Position numbers and translations under genes: made by a program
The notes under the pieces: generated by a model
Told to the model about the DNA's origin: nothing
Seen by the model: the letters and a program-made list of their open reading frames with translations, nothing else
Database searches by the model: none
Source of the DNA: Rhodoferax sp. AJA081-3
Lineage (GTDB): Bacteria > Pseudomonadota > Gammaproteobacteria > Burkholderiales > Burkholderiaceae_C
NCBI RefSeq assembly: GCF_017798165.1
Contig: NZ_CP059068.1
Span: forward strand, 2,914,001 to 2,978,000
DNA length: 64,000 bases
Direction: 5' to 3'
In this document: positions 7,990 through 16,327 of the stretch, piece by piece
Layout of the letters: each line of letters begins with the position of its first letter
Numbering within the stretch: the stretch's first letter is position 1

Positions 7990-8337
7990 TTAATGCGGCG
8001 CCATCGCGTCCCAGGCCTTGACGGTTTCTGCCGCATACATCAGGGCCGGGCCACCACCCATGTAGACACAGACGCTCAACATTTCGTCCAGCTCGGCGCG
8101 CGTGCATTGCAGCTTGTGCAGGGCTTTGACATGGAAGCCAATACAACCCGAGCAGTGCTGGGTGATGCCAATGGCCAGCGCCATCAGCTCCTTGTGTTTG
8201 GCGCTGATAGCACCCTCCGCCATGGCCGCACGCGCCAGTTGGCCAAAGGCCTGCAGGGCTTCGGGCTGCGCTTTTTTCAGGGGCAGCAGGCCCTCGTTGA
8301 TGTTCTGGATCAACCCCGTGTGGTCAAAGTTGCTCAT
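7990..8337 (-). CDS. Carboxymuconolactone decarboxylase/AhpD-like family protein
   Basis: 115-residue protein with the CMD-family redox pair HCSGC followed by IGFHVKAL near residues 60-71. This indicates an AhpD-like alkylhydroperoxidase or thiol-disulfide activity rather than a decarboxylase. The first four bases of its frame overlap the end of the upstream membrane protein gene (8334-8525), so the two are translationally coupled. The MSNFDHTGLIQNINEGL start at 8337 fits the family. A candidate FNR/Dnr-type site upstream of the pair suggests response to low oxygen or nitrosative stress. Confidence 0.8.
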   Translation of the reverse strand: MSNFDHTGLIQNINEGLLPLKKAQPEALQAFGQLARAAMAEGAISAKHKELMALAIGITQHCSGCIGFHVKALHKLQCTRAELDEMLSVCVYMGGGPALMYAAETVKAWDAMAPH

Positions 8338-8525
8338 GGTTTGGTGGAGCAAGAGTTGATGCCCAAGAGGGTGTATGCAGGGCACCAGCCAATGGCTGCG
8401 GTTGCCAATGGCACGATGCCCAGCCAACCCCAAACGCCCACCGTGCCGGTGGCCGCCAGCCCTATCAACACCAGACCCGCCACAACACGCGCGATGCGGT
8501 CCAACCCGCCTACATTGGTTTTCAT
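8334..8525 (-). CDS. YgaP-like DUF2892 small inner-membrane protein
   Basis: 63 residues: a short cytoplasmic lead MKTNVGGLDRIARVVAG, then two hydrophobic helices separated by a glycine-tryptophan turn (GVWGWLG), and a terminal GWCPAYTLLGINSC. This is the DUF2892 membrane module found at the C-terminus of the YgaP rhodanese, here without the rhodanese domain. The conserved Cys-Pro could carry sulfur or a redox group. It overlaps the AhpD-like gene by four bases, indicating joint expression. Confidence 0.85.
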   Translation of the reverse strand: MKTNVGGLDRIARVVAGLVLIGLAATGTVGVWGWLGIVPLATAAIGWCPAYTLLGINSCSTKP

Positions 8526-8596
8526 ACGGATTCCTCCAAATGGCGATCCACAGGGACGCCTTGGAGAAATGGTAGGCCTGGAGCGCCTCGGACGGG

Positions 8597-8622
8597 ATGA
8601 TCTAGGTCAAGGTCGGCCTAGA
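8597..8622. promoter_or_regulatory. Candidate FNR/Dnr-like box and overlapping inverted repeat
   Basis: ATGATCTAGGTCAA (8597-8610) matches TTGAT-N4-ATCAA at 8 of 10 defined positions. It overlaps the inverted repeat TCTAGG-N10-CCTAGA (8601-8622). It lies about 75 bases upstream of the DUF2892 gene and in the gap after the CysB-type gene (8526-8689), which contains nothing else recognised. Confidence 0.35.
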
Positions 8623-8689
8623 CTGATTCCACGAACACAAACGGTGCAAGAGCCATCTACGGTCAGCACAGATCGCTGCAGCATGCATG

Positions 8690-9628
8690 TCATGCTGGTG
8701 TTGTCAGCGGGGCCAACGCCTGCGCCACCACGGGCCGGGTCAGCGTGGGCACAAAGGTTTCAATGAAGCTGTACGCATAGCCCCGCAGCCAGGCGCCACG
8801 GCGCAGCCCCAGGCGGGTCACGTTCACCTGAAACAGATGGCCGGCGTCCAGGATGTGCAGGTTGCGGTCGCGCTCAGTATCCAACGCCACCGAGGCCACG
8901 ATGCCCACGCCCATGCCCAGCTCCACATAGGTCTTGATGACATCGGCGTCCATGGCGGTCAGCACCACATCGGGCTGCAGCTGGGCCGCGGCAAAGGCGT
9001 CGTCAATGTGTGAGCGCCCGGTGTAACCCGCCTGGTAGGTGATGATGGGGTAACGCGCCAGCTGCTGCAGCGTGACCGGCCCAGCCTGCCCCAGCAACGG
9101 GTGGCCCGGCGGCACGATGATGCTGTGCGTCCAGTGGTAGCAGGGCAAGGTGACCAGTTGCGGGTAATCGGCCAGGGCCTCGGTGGCCACACCTATATCG
9201 GCCTCACCCGACACCAGCATGGCCGCCACCTGCTTGGGCGAGCCCTGGTGCAGGTGCAGCGTGACCTTGGGGAACTTGTCGCGGAAATCTTTCACCACAT
9301 GCGGCAGTGCGTAACGCGCCTGCGAATGGGTGGCCGCCACGGAGAGTTGCCCCTCCATCTGCGCGCTGTATTCCTGGCCCGCACGTTTGAGGTTTTCGGC
9401 GTCCAGCAGCAAGCGCTCCACAATGGGCAACAGGTCCCGGCCCGGTGGGGTCAGCCCCGTGAGCCGTTTGCCCGCGCGGCCAAAGATGTCCACACCCAGC
9501 TCTTCTTCCAGCTCGCGGATCTGGCGGCTCACACCGGGTTGTGAGGTGTGCAGCATGCTGGCCACTTCCGTCAGGTTGTAGCCGCAGCGCACGGCCTCGC
9601 GAACCGATCGCAGTTGTTGGAAATTCAT
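8690..9628 (-). CDS. cysB: CysB/Cbl-type LysR transcriptional regulator
   Basis: 312 residues. The N-terminal winged helix NFQQLRSVREAVRCGYNLTEVA followed by SQPGVSRQIRELEEELG is diagnostic of the CysB/Cbl branch. The effector domain (about residues 90-300) contains THSQARYALPHVV and GSPKQVAAMLVSGEADIG, near-invariant in this group. CysB proteins activate sulfate uptake and assimilation genes with N-acetylserine as co-inducer, and repress in its absence. It lies between the sulfide/sulfate genes and metY on the same strand. Whether it is CysB itself or a Cbl/SsuR paralogue for organosulfur genes cannot be decided here. Confidence 0.9.
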   Translation of the reverse strand: MNFQQLRSVREAVRCGYNLTEVASMLHTSQPGVSRQIRELEEELGVDIFGRAGKRLTGLTPPGRDLLPIVERLLLDAENLKRAGQEYSAQMEGQLSVAATHSQARYALPHVVKDFRDKFPKVTLHLHQGSPKQVAAMLVSGEADIGVATEALADYPQLVTLPCYHWTHSIIVPPGHPLLGQAGPVTLQQLARYPIITYQAGYTGRSHIDDAFAAAQLQPDVVLTAMDADVIKTYVELGMGVGIVASVALDTERDRNLHILDAGHLFQVNVTRLGLRRGAWLRGYAYSFIETFVPTLTRPVVAQALAPLTTPA

Positions 9629-9656
9629 AAGAGCAAATGGAAGGGCAACATAACGA

Positions 9657-9735
9657 GCGCCGCAGGGCCGCCCCGAGGCGCGCGAGCCCCCTCGGGGGGC
9701 AGAGAGCCACACGCAGTGGGCGAACGTGGGGGCAA
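9657..9735. repeat. GC-rich double-hairpin intergenic repeat (second repeat type)
   Basis: The 80-base gap between metY and the CysB-type gene consists of stem-forming blocks: GCCCCCTC-GGGGGGC near 9688-9703 and GCCACACGCAGTGGGC near 9708-9723, ending in AACGTGGGGGCAAC. I recall the same arrangement as a common intergenic repeat in Comamonadaceae genomes (not verified). It probably acts as a terminator or RNA-stabilising element after metY. Confidence 0.6.
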
Positions 9736-9737
9736 CA

Positions 9738-11033
9738 TTAAACCGCAGCCAGTGCCTGCTCCAGGTCGGCCAGCAGGTCATCGATGTGTTCGATACCGAC
9801 CGACAGCCGCACCGCATCTTCGGGCACACCGGCCTTGGCCAGTTCTTCGGGCGACAGCTGGCGGTGTGTGGTGGAGGCCGGGTGGGTAGCCAGCGATTTG
9901 GCATCACCAATGTTCACCAGGCGGGTGAAGAGCTGCAGCGCATCCAGAAAACGGGCACCGGCTTCGCGACCCTGGCCGGACGCAGCCTTGACGCCAAAGG
10001 TCAGCAGACCAGAGGCCCTGCCGCCCAAGTATTTCTTGGCCAAGCCATGGTCCGGGTGGTCGGGCAAGGCAGCGTAGTTGACCCACGCCACCTTGCTGTG
10101 TTTTTGCAGAAACTGCGCGACCTTGAGCGCGTTGTCGGTGATGCGCTCCAGGCGCAGCGCCAGCGTCTCAATGCCCTGCAGGATCAAGAAGGCGTTGAAC
10201 GGCGAGATGGCCGCCCCCGTATTGCGCAGCGGCACCACGCGGGCGCGGCCAATGTAGGCGGCGGGGCCCAGCGCTTCGGTGTAGACCACGCCGTGGTAGC
10301 TGGGGTCGGGCTCGTTCAGGCGCTTGAAGCGCGCCTTGTGGTCGGCCCACGGAAATTTTCCGCTGTCGACAATCGCGCCGCCGATGGTCGTGCCGTGGCC
10401 GCCCAGGTATTTGGTCAGCGAGTGCACCACGATGTCAGCGCCGTGTTCGATGGGGCGCAGCAGGTAAGGCGTGGCGACTGTGTTGTCCACGATGAGCGGA
10501 ATGCCGTGCGCGTGTGCGATGTCGGCAATGCGGCGGATATCGGTCACATTGCCCTGCGGGTTGCCCAACGATTCGACAAAGATGGCCTTGGTGCGGTCGT
10601 CGATCAGCGGTGCAAAGCTGTCGGGGTTCTGGTGGTCGGCAAAACGTGTGGTGATGCCGAACTGCGGCAGCGTGTGGGCAAACAGGTTGTAGGTGCCGCC
10701 ATACAGCGCGGTGCTGCTGACGATGTTGTCACCCGCCTCGGCAATGGTCTGGATGGCATAGGTCACCGCCGCCTGGCCGGATGCCAAGGCCAGCGCGGCC
10801 AGGCCACCCTCCAGCGCTGCGACGCGCTTCTCCAGCACGTCTTGCGTGGGGTTCATGATGCGGGTGTAGATGTTGCCCGGCACCTTCAGGTCGAACAGAT
10901 CGGCACCGTGCTGGGCACTGTCAAAGGCGTAGGCGGCCGTCTGGTAGATGGGCACGGCCACCGCCTTGGTGGTCGGGTCTGGGCTGTAACCGGCGTGGAC
11001 GGATTGGGTTTCGAATTTCCAGTGGTCGGACAT
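9738..11033 (-). CDS. metY: O-acetylhomoserine sulfhydrylase MetY
   Basis: 431-residue PLP-dependent enzyme of the Cys/Met metabolism family. The family N-terminus [20 protein letters not shown] is present, then the tyrosine-rich motif [23 protein letters not shown], and the PLP lysine in [11 protein letters not shown] near residue 210. It converts O-acetylhomoserine and sulfide to homocysteine and can act on cysteine or thiols, so it joins sulfide from sulfate reduction to methionine synthesis. Long upstream region (about 200 bases) with repeat copy B and an AACGAATA block resembling that of sbp, suggesting common sulfur control. Confidence 0.93.
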   Translation of the reverse strand: MSDHWKFETQSVHAGYSPDPTTKAVAVPIYQTAAYAFDSAQHGADLFDLKVPGNIYTRIMNPTQDVLEKRVAALEGGLAALALASGQAAVTYAIQTIAEAGDNIVSSTALYGGTYNLFAHTLPQFGITTRFADHQNPDSFAPLIDDRTKAIFVESLGNPQGNVTDIRRIADIAHAHGIPLIVDNTVATPYLLRPIEHGADIVVHSLTKYLGGHGTTIGGAIVDSGKFPWADHKARFKRLNEPDPSYHGVVYTEALGPAAYIGRARVVPLRNTGAAISPFNAFLILQGIETLALRLERITDNALKVAQFLQKHSKVAWVNYAALPDHPDHGLAKKYLGGRASGLLTFGVKAASGQGREAGARFLDALQLFTRLVNIGDAKSLATHPASTTHRQLSPEELAKAGVPEDAVRLSVGIEHIDDLLADLEQALAAV

Positions 11034-11068
11034 GGGGCCTCTCCTGTTGGCTGATGGTGGTTTGAATT

Positions 11069-11125
11069 ACTATGCTTTTTATAGCGACTTGAGCATATTT
11101 CACGGGGGCTAGCGGCACTTTTGGC
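11069..11125 (+). repeat. Dispersed hairpin-core intergenic repeat, copy B
   Basis: Hairpin ACTATGCTTTTTATAGC (11069-11085), 16-base spacer, then ACGGGGGCTAGCGGC (11102-11116). It sits in the metY upstream region, between two minus-strand genes, so it is likely transcribed antisense or separates transcription units. Confidence 0.85.
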
Positions 11126-11200
11126 TTAAAGACATGCCGTGAAATGCGGTGTGGAGCTGCATACAAGCCGCTGTTGCCCTGCAACTCTAATGGCGGCTCA

Positions 11201-11229
11201 TCAAAACTCAAACGAATAAAAAGTTGATT
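11201..11229 (-). promoter_or_regulatory. Third AACGAATA-type site, upstream of metY
   Basis: TCAAAACTCAAACGAATA (11201-11218) continues with AAAAGTTGATT. The upstream sbp-type sites read TCAAA-N4/5-AACGAATA likewise, so the TCAAA and AACGAATA blocks are conserved although the TTTGTTTATG end is not. It is about 170 bases from the metY start. Confidence 0.4.
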
Positions 11230-11231
11230 CC

Positions 11232-12434
11232 TTAGATCGAAATGATCGTTGGACGCGCACGCTCGTGCAAAGCGCGCCAGCCCAGCCAGCCAAACACCGG
11301 CACGAACAGCAGGAACACCGCCTGCAGACCCACCACGGTGCCCAGCGTGCCCCCCAGCAGCCCACCGATAAACCCGCCGCAGGGACCGGCCAGCGCGCTC
11401 AGGCCCGACACGCGGCCCCGCCCCATGCGGGCGCCCACGTGGGCAAACTGGGTCAGGGTGTGGGTTTGCAGCAGCCCCAGGCCAGCGCCCAGCACGGCAC
11501 CACCCACCCACAGCCAGGCCGTGGTGCTGGCCCAGGCCAACAACAGTGCGGCCGCAATCACCGCGCCCACCGCCCACAACACCGTACGCAGCGGCCCCAG
11601 CCAGACCATCAGTGGCCCAAGAAAAATCAGCGTGCCCACAAAGGCACTGCCCTGCACCGCCACCAACGTGCCGGCGCCCAGCGCGGGCAGGCCCAGCTCC
11701 TGCACGGCGATCACCACCATATAGAAGGCGTAGTACATGTGGATGGCCTGGATGGCGCACTCCTGCATGGCCAGAGCCCGTATGTCGGGCTCGCGCCACA
11801 ACAACTGCACGGCCTGCCGCATGGGCGGGCGCACCGCACCGGCACGTGGCGGCGCTTGCTGGTGCTGGTGCTGGTGCTGGTTCAGCACCGACGCCGACAG
11901 TGGTGCTGCCGCGACAAACATTGCGGCAACCAGCCAGTAGCTGCCCGCGTAACCCAGCCACGCCACCACCGCAGCCGCCAGCAAGGGCCCCACCAGCAAC
12001 ATGCCGGCCATGTGGGCGCCGCGCTGCCAGCCGGCGCGCGCGTGGCCTATGCGCTCCAGCGCCGCCATGAAGACCGTGTTGAGCGACACAAAACGCAGCG
12101 GCATCACAAAACTGATGAGTGCGGTCAGCACCACCAGAAACAGCATCTGCGGCAGCAGGGGTATGGCGGCGTACACCGCCCCCATGACCAGGCTGCCCAG
12201 CACAAACAGCCGGGCGGGGCCAATACGCTCCACCCAGAAGCCCACCGGCAGGCTCATGAACAAAATGCCCACCGACTGCGCCCCGGCAATCGCTGCCAAC
12301 CACCAGCCCTGCGCGCCCAGGTGCAGCGCGTACAGGGTGGTGGTGAACTTGGCCAGGCCCACGCTGATGCCCATGAAAGAGGACAACAGCGCGAAACGCA
12401 GCAAAAACTGGTGTTGTTGCAGGAACCCGCGCAT
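11232..12434 (-). CDS. MFS-family transporter, coupled to TauD-like dioxygenase
   Basis: 400-residue inner-membrane carrier with about twelve hydrophobic segments and a basic cytoplasmic central loop. Its start ATG overlaps the dioxygenase stop in a TGATG arrangement, so translation is coupled. Hence it probably imports the dioxygenase substrate or exports its product, for example a sulfonate or sulfate-ester derivative (inference). Near residues 180-190 the loop contains an HQHQHQHQ run encoded by four exact GCTGGT units (11868-11891), which may be slippage-prone but keeps the frame. Substrate class not identifiable from sequence. Confidence 0.75.
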   Translation of the reverse strand: MRGFLQQHQFLLRFALLSSFMGISVGLAKFTTTLYALHLGAQGWWLAAIAGAQSVGILFMSLPVGFWVERIGPARLFVLGSLVMGAVYAAIPLLPQMLFLVVLTALISFVMPLRFVSLNTVFMAALERIGHARAGWQRGAHMAGMLLVGPLLAAAVVAWLGYAGSYWLVAAMFVAAAPLSASVLNQHQHQHQQAPPRAGAVRPPMRQAVQLLWREPDIRALAMQECAIQAIHMYYAFYMVVIAVQELGLPALGAGTLVAVQGSAFVGTLIFLGPLMVWLGPLRTVLWAVGAVIAAALLLAWASTTAWLWVGGAVLGAGLGLLQTHTLTQFAHVGARMGRGRVSGLSALAGPCGGFIGGLLGGTLGTVVGLQAVFLLFVPVFGWLGWRALHERARPTIISI

Positions 12435-13381
12435 CAGGCGGCCTGCGCCGCAGGTTGCACCGTGAGTTTGGCCGTTGGCTTGTCCACCGCAAAACTGCGC
12501 TGGCCCTGCACCGAGACCGGTACCTCACCCCGCACCGTCACCCGGCGCACCACACGGTGCTGGTCGCCATAGTCGTTGATGGCGTAGTGCTGAGTGGCAC
12601 GGTTGTCCCAGATGGCCACATCGCCTTCGGCCCAGTGCCAGCGCACCGTGTTCTCCAGCCGCGTGATGTGGTGCTGGAAGATCTCGAACAGGTGCTGCGA
12701 GTCGTGGGTGTTGTAGCCCACAAACCGTTTCAGGAAATGCCCAGCCACCAGCGTGCGCTCACCGGTCTCGGGGTGCACACGCACCAACGGGTGCTGGGCC
12801 TCGATCAGGCGCGAGGTGAACACCTCGCGGTAGTGTTTGGCGCCATGGTCGTCTGCCGACTCCACGCGTGTGGCCGCATAGTCGTAGTCGTTGCCGTGCA
12901 CCGCCCACAGGGTGTCGGCCAGGGCGCGTAGTTCCGCGGGAAGTTCGTTGTAGGCCGCAGCCGTGTTGGCCCACACCGTGTCACCACCGTGGTCGGGAAT
13001 CGTCAAGGCACGCAGTACAGACACCTTGGGGTAATCCGCATCAAAGGTCACATCGGTGTGCCAGGAGTTGGCCCGCCCGCCGTGTTGCGAGTCCAGCTCC
13101 AGGATGTCGGTGCCGTTGCGCGAAGGCACGGTGGGATGCGGCACCACATAGCCCCAACGCCCTGCAAAGGCCTGGTGGGCCGCATCGTCCAGGTGCTGCT
13201 GGCCGCGGAAGAACAGCACCTTGTGCTGGAGCAGCGCCGCGTGGATGGCGGCAAAGGTTTCAGGGGCCAACTGGCCCGACAGGCGTACGCCGTGGATGAC
13301 GGCGCCAATGCGGCCGGCCAGGGGGCGGACATCGAGTGCGGGAACGGCTTCGGTACGGGGAGGATTCAGAACAGCGGACAT
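12434..13381 (-). CDS. TauD/TfdA-family Fe(II)/2-oxoglutarate dioxygenase
   Basis: 315 residues. The iron facial triad is visible as His108-x-Asp110 (WHTD) and His265 (ATQHYA); Arg276 and Arg280 match the 2-oxoglutarate-binding arginines. The N-terminal [20 protein letters not shown] block is standard for the family. Family members release sulfite from taurine, other alkanesulfonates or alkyl sulfates. ATG at 13381 with AAGGAA upstream. It is divergent from a sulfonate-type ABC importer and coupled to an MFS carrier, so it belongs to an organosulfur-utilisation cluster. Taurine itself is not established as substrate. Confidence 0.88.
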   Translation of the reverse strand: MSAVLNPPRTEAVPALDVRPLAGRIGAVIHGVRLSGQLAPETFAAIHAALLQHKVLFFRGQQHLDDAAHQAFAGRWGYVVPHPTVPSRNGTDILELDSQHGGRANSWHTDVTFDADYPKVSVLRALTIPDHGGDTVWANTAAAYNELPAELRALADTLWAVHGNDYDYAATRVESADDHGAKHYREVFTSRLIEAQHPLVRVHPETGERTLVAGHFLKRFVGYNTHDSQHLFEIFQHHITRLENTVRWHWAEGDVAIWDNRATQHYAINDYGDQHRVVRRVTVRGEVPVSVQGQRSFAVDKPTAKLTVQPAAQAA

Positions 13382-13457
13382 GCGGGTTTCCTTTGCGTTG
13401 ATGAAAGTAGAAGGCCTGTTCATCGTAAGAAGCGCCGCGCCGTTTGCGAAGCGCGCA

Positions 13458-13496
13458 ATACGCATGTCGACATACGCTGCGCATATCCGCATATAC
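13458..13496. promoter_or_regulatory. ATACGC direct repeats in the divergent dioxygenase/ABC promoter region
   Basis: ATACGC occurs at 13458-13463 and 13472-13477 (period 14), around the palindrome ATGTCGACAT, followed by GCATATCCGCATATAC. This is the only structured sequence in the 192-base gap between the two divergent transcription units, and a plausible site for a LysR-type organosulfur activator. Confidence 0.4.
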
Positions 13497-13573
13497 AAGC
13501 GCGTTTTTCTTCGTTGTCGTCCTGGCGTGCTGTCCTTACGCTGCACTCCATAACCAACCCATAAGGACTTTGC

Positions 13574-14590
13574 ATGCGACAACTTTTCAAACGATTGACA
13601 ACGGCCACCGCGGTGGCACTGGGCTTTGCAGCCTCTGCGCTGGCGCAAGAGCCGCTGGAGGTGACCGACATCCGTTACCAGGGCAGCGTAGGCACCGTGG
13701 TGTGGATCGAGCTGGCCGACCATTTGGGCTACCTGGCTCCGCTCAAACCCAAGTGGGTGGGCAACACCATCAGCGGCCCGCAAGATGTGCAGGCCGTCGT
13801 CAGCAACGACACGGACATCGGTGGTGCCTTCAATGGCGCACTGGTCAAGCTGATTGCCAAGAAGGCACCGGTGAAGGCTGTGATTGGCTACTACGGGGTA
13901 GACGACAACACCTGGAGCGGCTACTACGTCAAGAACGACAGCCCCATCAAAACAGCCCGCGACCTGTTGGGTAAAAAAGTAGCGATGAACACATTGGGTG
14001 CCCACCATGACTTCATCGTGCGGGAGTACCTGGAGCGCAACCAGGTCAACGACGAAGAGGCCAAACAGGTTACCTTTGTCATCACCCCACCGGTAACAGG
14101 TGAGCAGGCCTTGCGCCAGAACCAGGTGGAGGTCAGCACGCTGGGCGGAATCCTGCGGGACAAGGCGTTGGAGCGTGGTGGCATTCGCCCCCTGTTTACC
14201 GACCGGGACCTGTTTGGCAACTTCACCGCAGGCTCTTATGTGCTGCGCAACAAGTTCATCGAACAAAATCCCAAGGCATCCAAACACCTGGTCAGCGCCA
14301 TTGCACGGGCCATTGAATGGGCGCGCACCACACCGGCACCCCAGGTCCGCAGCACGTTTGAATCCATCATCAAGGCCCGTGGCCGCGCAGAGAGTGCCGA
14401 TGCCATCCAGTACTGGAAGAGCACAGGCATTCCCTCCACCGGTGGGGTGGTGCTGGACAAGGACCTGCAGGTCTGGATCGACTGGCTGGTGAAGGAGCAG
14501 ATCGTCAAGCCAGGGCAGATCAAACCGGCCGATCTGTACACCAACGCCCTCAACCCTTATGCCACTGGCGCCAAGGTAGCTGCCAAATGA
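13574..14590 (+). CDS. Sulfonate/nitrate-type ABC transporter periplasmic binding protein
   Basis: 338 residues with signal peptide ([25 protein letters not shown]). The mature part begins [26 protein letters not shown] and contains [23 protein letters not shown], the layout of SsuA/TauA-type proteins of the NMT1 periplasmic family. It captures an alkanesulfonate, taurine or sulfate ester for the ATPase and permease immediately downstream (its stop overlaps the ATPase start by four bases). The ligand is inferred from the dioxygenase and flavin-monooxygenase neighbours. Confidence 0.85.
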   Translation: MRQLFKRLTTATAVALGFAASALAQEPLEVTDIRYQGSVGTVVWIELADHLGYLAPLKPKWVGNTISGPQDVQAVVSNDTDIGGAFNGALVKLIAKKAPVKAVIGYYGVDDNTWSGYYVKNDSPIKTARDLLGKKVAMNTLGAHHDFIVREYLERNQVNDEEAKQVTFVITPPVTGEQALRQNQVEVSTLGGILRDKALERGGIRPLFTDRDLFGNFTAGSYVLRNKFIEQNPKASKHLVSAIARAIEWARTTPAPQVRSTFESIIKARGRAESADAIQYWKSTGIPSTGGVVLDKDLQVWIDWLVKEQIVKPGQIKPADLYTNALNPYATGAKVAAK

Positions 14591-15441
14591 GCGCCGCCAA
14601 GATACGCTTTGAGCATGTGCGCAAGGAGTTCACGGTGCGCGCCGAAGATGACGGTGCGGACCAGCGCTTTGTGGCCGTGGACGACGTGACGCTGGATGTG
14701 CGTGCCGGTGAGTTTCTGGTGCTGGTGGGACCCAGCGGCTGCGGCAAGTCCACGCTGCTGGACCTGCTGGCGGGCCTGACCCCGACCACCAGCGGGCGCG
14801 TGCTGATCGACGGCAAACCCATCACCGGCCCGGCACGGGACCGTGGGGTGGTGTTCCAGCAATACGCCCTGTTCCCCTGGCTCAACGCATTGGACAACGT
14901 GGCCTTTGGCCTGGAGATTGCGGGCCTGGGGCGCAGCGAGCGCCGTGCCAAGGCCGCTGCCTACCTGGACCTGGTGGGGCTGAGCGCGTTTGCACGCCAC
15001 TACCCGCACGAAATGTCCGGTGGCATGAAACAACGTGTAGCCATCGCCCGCAGCCTGGCGTATGAACCCGAGGTGCTGCTGATGGACGAACCCTTTGCCG
15101 CACTGGATGCGCAAACGCGCGAGACCCTGCAGGAAGAGCTGGTCGACATCTGGCACCGCACCGGCAAGACCATCGTGTTCATCACCCATGGCATCGACGA
15201 GGCTGTGGTGCTGGGCCAGCGGGTGGCGGTGATGACGTCACGCCCCGGGCGCATCAAACAGATCATCGACATACCCGACACGCTGCGTGCCGACACACCA
15301 GACGTGCGCTCGCTGCCCCTGTTTGGCGAACTGCGCCACCAGATCTGGTCCCTGCTGCACGACGAAGTGGCCGCTGCGCGCCAACAACGCCGTGCCCGTA
15401 TCGCAACCCTACCCGCCCGCAAGGAGAGTTTCCATGTCTGA
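14587..15441 (+). CDS. Sulfonate/nitrate-type ABC transporter ATP-binding protein
   Basis: 284-residue nucleotide-binding subunit of the SsuB/TauB/NrtD group. Walker A GPSGCGKS at residues 48-55; Q-loop in [11 protein letters not shown]; signature MSGGMKQR; Walker [13 protein letters not shown]; switch His in [13 protein letters not shown] overlap with the binding-protein stop, and the permease gene starts before its end, so the three are translationally coupled. Compared with many SsuB proteins it has an extended N-terminal strand ([16 protein letters not shown]). Confidence 0.9.
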   Translation: MSAAKIRFEHVRKEFTVRAEDDGADQRFVAVDDVTLDVRAGEFLVLVGPSGCGKSTLLDLLAGLTPTTSGRVLIDGKPITGPARDRGVVFQQYALFPWLNALDNVAFGLEIAGLGRSERRAKAAAYLDLVGLSAFARHYPHEMSGGMKQRVAIARSLAYEPEVLLMDEPFAALDAQTRETLQEELVDIWHRTGKTIVFITHGIDEAVVLGQRVAVMTSRPGRIKQIIDIPDTLRADTPDVRSLPLFGELRHQIWSLLHDEVAAARQQRRARIATLPARKESFHV

Positions 15442-16273
15442 TATTTCGTTGACTGCGGGCAACGCTCCGCTGGTGTTGACCCCTCCCGCCCCCTGGCTAC
15501 GCATACTGCGCCAGGTGCTACATCTTGGCTGGCGCTCTGCGCTGGTCGTTGCGCTGGCCGCGTGGTGGGAGTTGGCCCCGCGGCTGGAGCTGACCGACCC
15601 CGCCTTCTTTCCACCGCTGAGTGAAGTGTTGGCGGCCGGCTGGGCACTGGCCCTGAACGGCCAGCTGTGGCAACACACGTCGGCCAGCGTGGCGCGCGCA
15701 TTGGGTGGGTTTGGCATCGCCGTGTTGTATGCCGTGCCGCTGGGTCTGGCCATTGGCTGGTACCGCCGCCTGGGAGAGTTTCTGAACCCGCTGATTGAAC
15801 TGCTGCGCAACACGGCAGCGCTCGCCCTGTTGCCCGTGTTCATACTCTTGCTGGGCATTGGCGAGGTGTCCAAAGTGGCCATGGTGGTCTATGCCTGCTC
15901 CTGGCCGCTGCTGCTCAACACCATAGCCGCCGTCAAGCAGGTGGACCCGTTGCTCATCAAGTCGGCGCGCACCATGGGCGCCAGTGCCCGGCAGCTGTTC
16001 CTGAAGGTGATCCTGCCGGCCTCGGTGCCGACCATTTTCGTTGGCATACGCCTGGCCAGCGCCACGTCCATCCTGGTTCTGGTGGCCGCCGAAATGGTGG
16101 GCGCCAAGTCGGGCCTGGGCTACCTGATCATCTACGCGCAATACAGCTTTCTGATTGCCGACATGTATTTCGGAATCATCGCCATCACGCTGATTGGTGT
16201 GGCCTTTAACGCGCTGTTGCAGGTGGCCGAGCGCCGCCTGACCGCCTGGAAACCGGGCGCGAGCAACACCTGA
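15434..16273 (+). CDS. Sulfonate/nitrate-type ABC transporter permease
   Basis: 279-residue inner-membrane protein of the SsuC/TauC type. The first span is ALVVALAAWWELAPRL, and the ATPase-docking loop SARTMGASARQLFLKVILPASVPTIF is typical. The ATG at 15434 has GGAGAG upstream and overlaps the ATPase gene by eight bases. It completes the importer with the two preceding genes, and is followed 54 bases later by the flavin monooxygenase, consistent with uptake followed by desulfurisation. Confidence 0.9.
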   Translation: MSDISLTAGNAPLVLTPPAPWLRILRQVLHLGWRSALVVALAAWWELAPRLELTDPAFFPPLSEVLAAGWALALNGQLWQHTSASVARALGGFGIAVLYAVPLGLAIGWYRRLGEFLNPLIELLRNTAALALLPVFILLLGIGEVSKVAMVVYACSWPLLLNTIAAVKQVDPLLIKSARTMGASARQLFLKVILPASVPTIFVGIRLASATSILVLVAAEMVGAKSGLGYLIIYAQYSFLIADMYFGIIAITLIGVAFNALLQVAERRLTAWKPGASNT

Positions 16274-16327
16274 CCCCGGCACCACCGGCCCCTTCTTTTC
16301 ACATCTTCATACCTACAAGGAACTGTC

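Noticed and set aside
11034..11231. SAM or SAH riboswitch upstream of metY
   Set aside because: I could not recognise a conserved riboswitch core; the region is explained partly by repeat copy B and the AACGAATA site. A covariance-model search would decide.
13382..14287. In-frame N-terminal extension of the TauD-like gene to 14287
   Set aside because: It would run antisense through the divergent ABC binding-protein gene; the ATG at 13381 has a ribosome site and begins the family homology.
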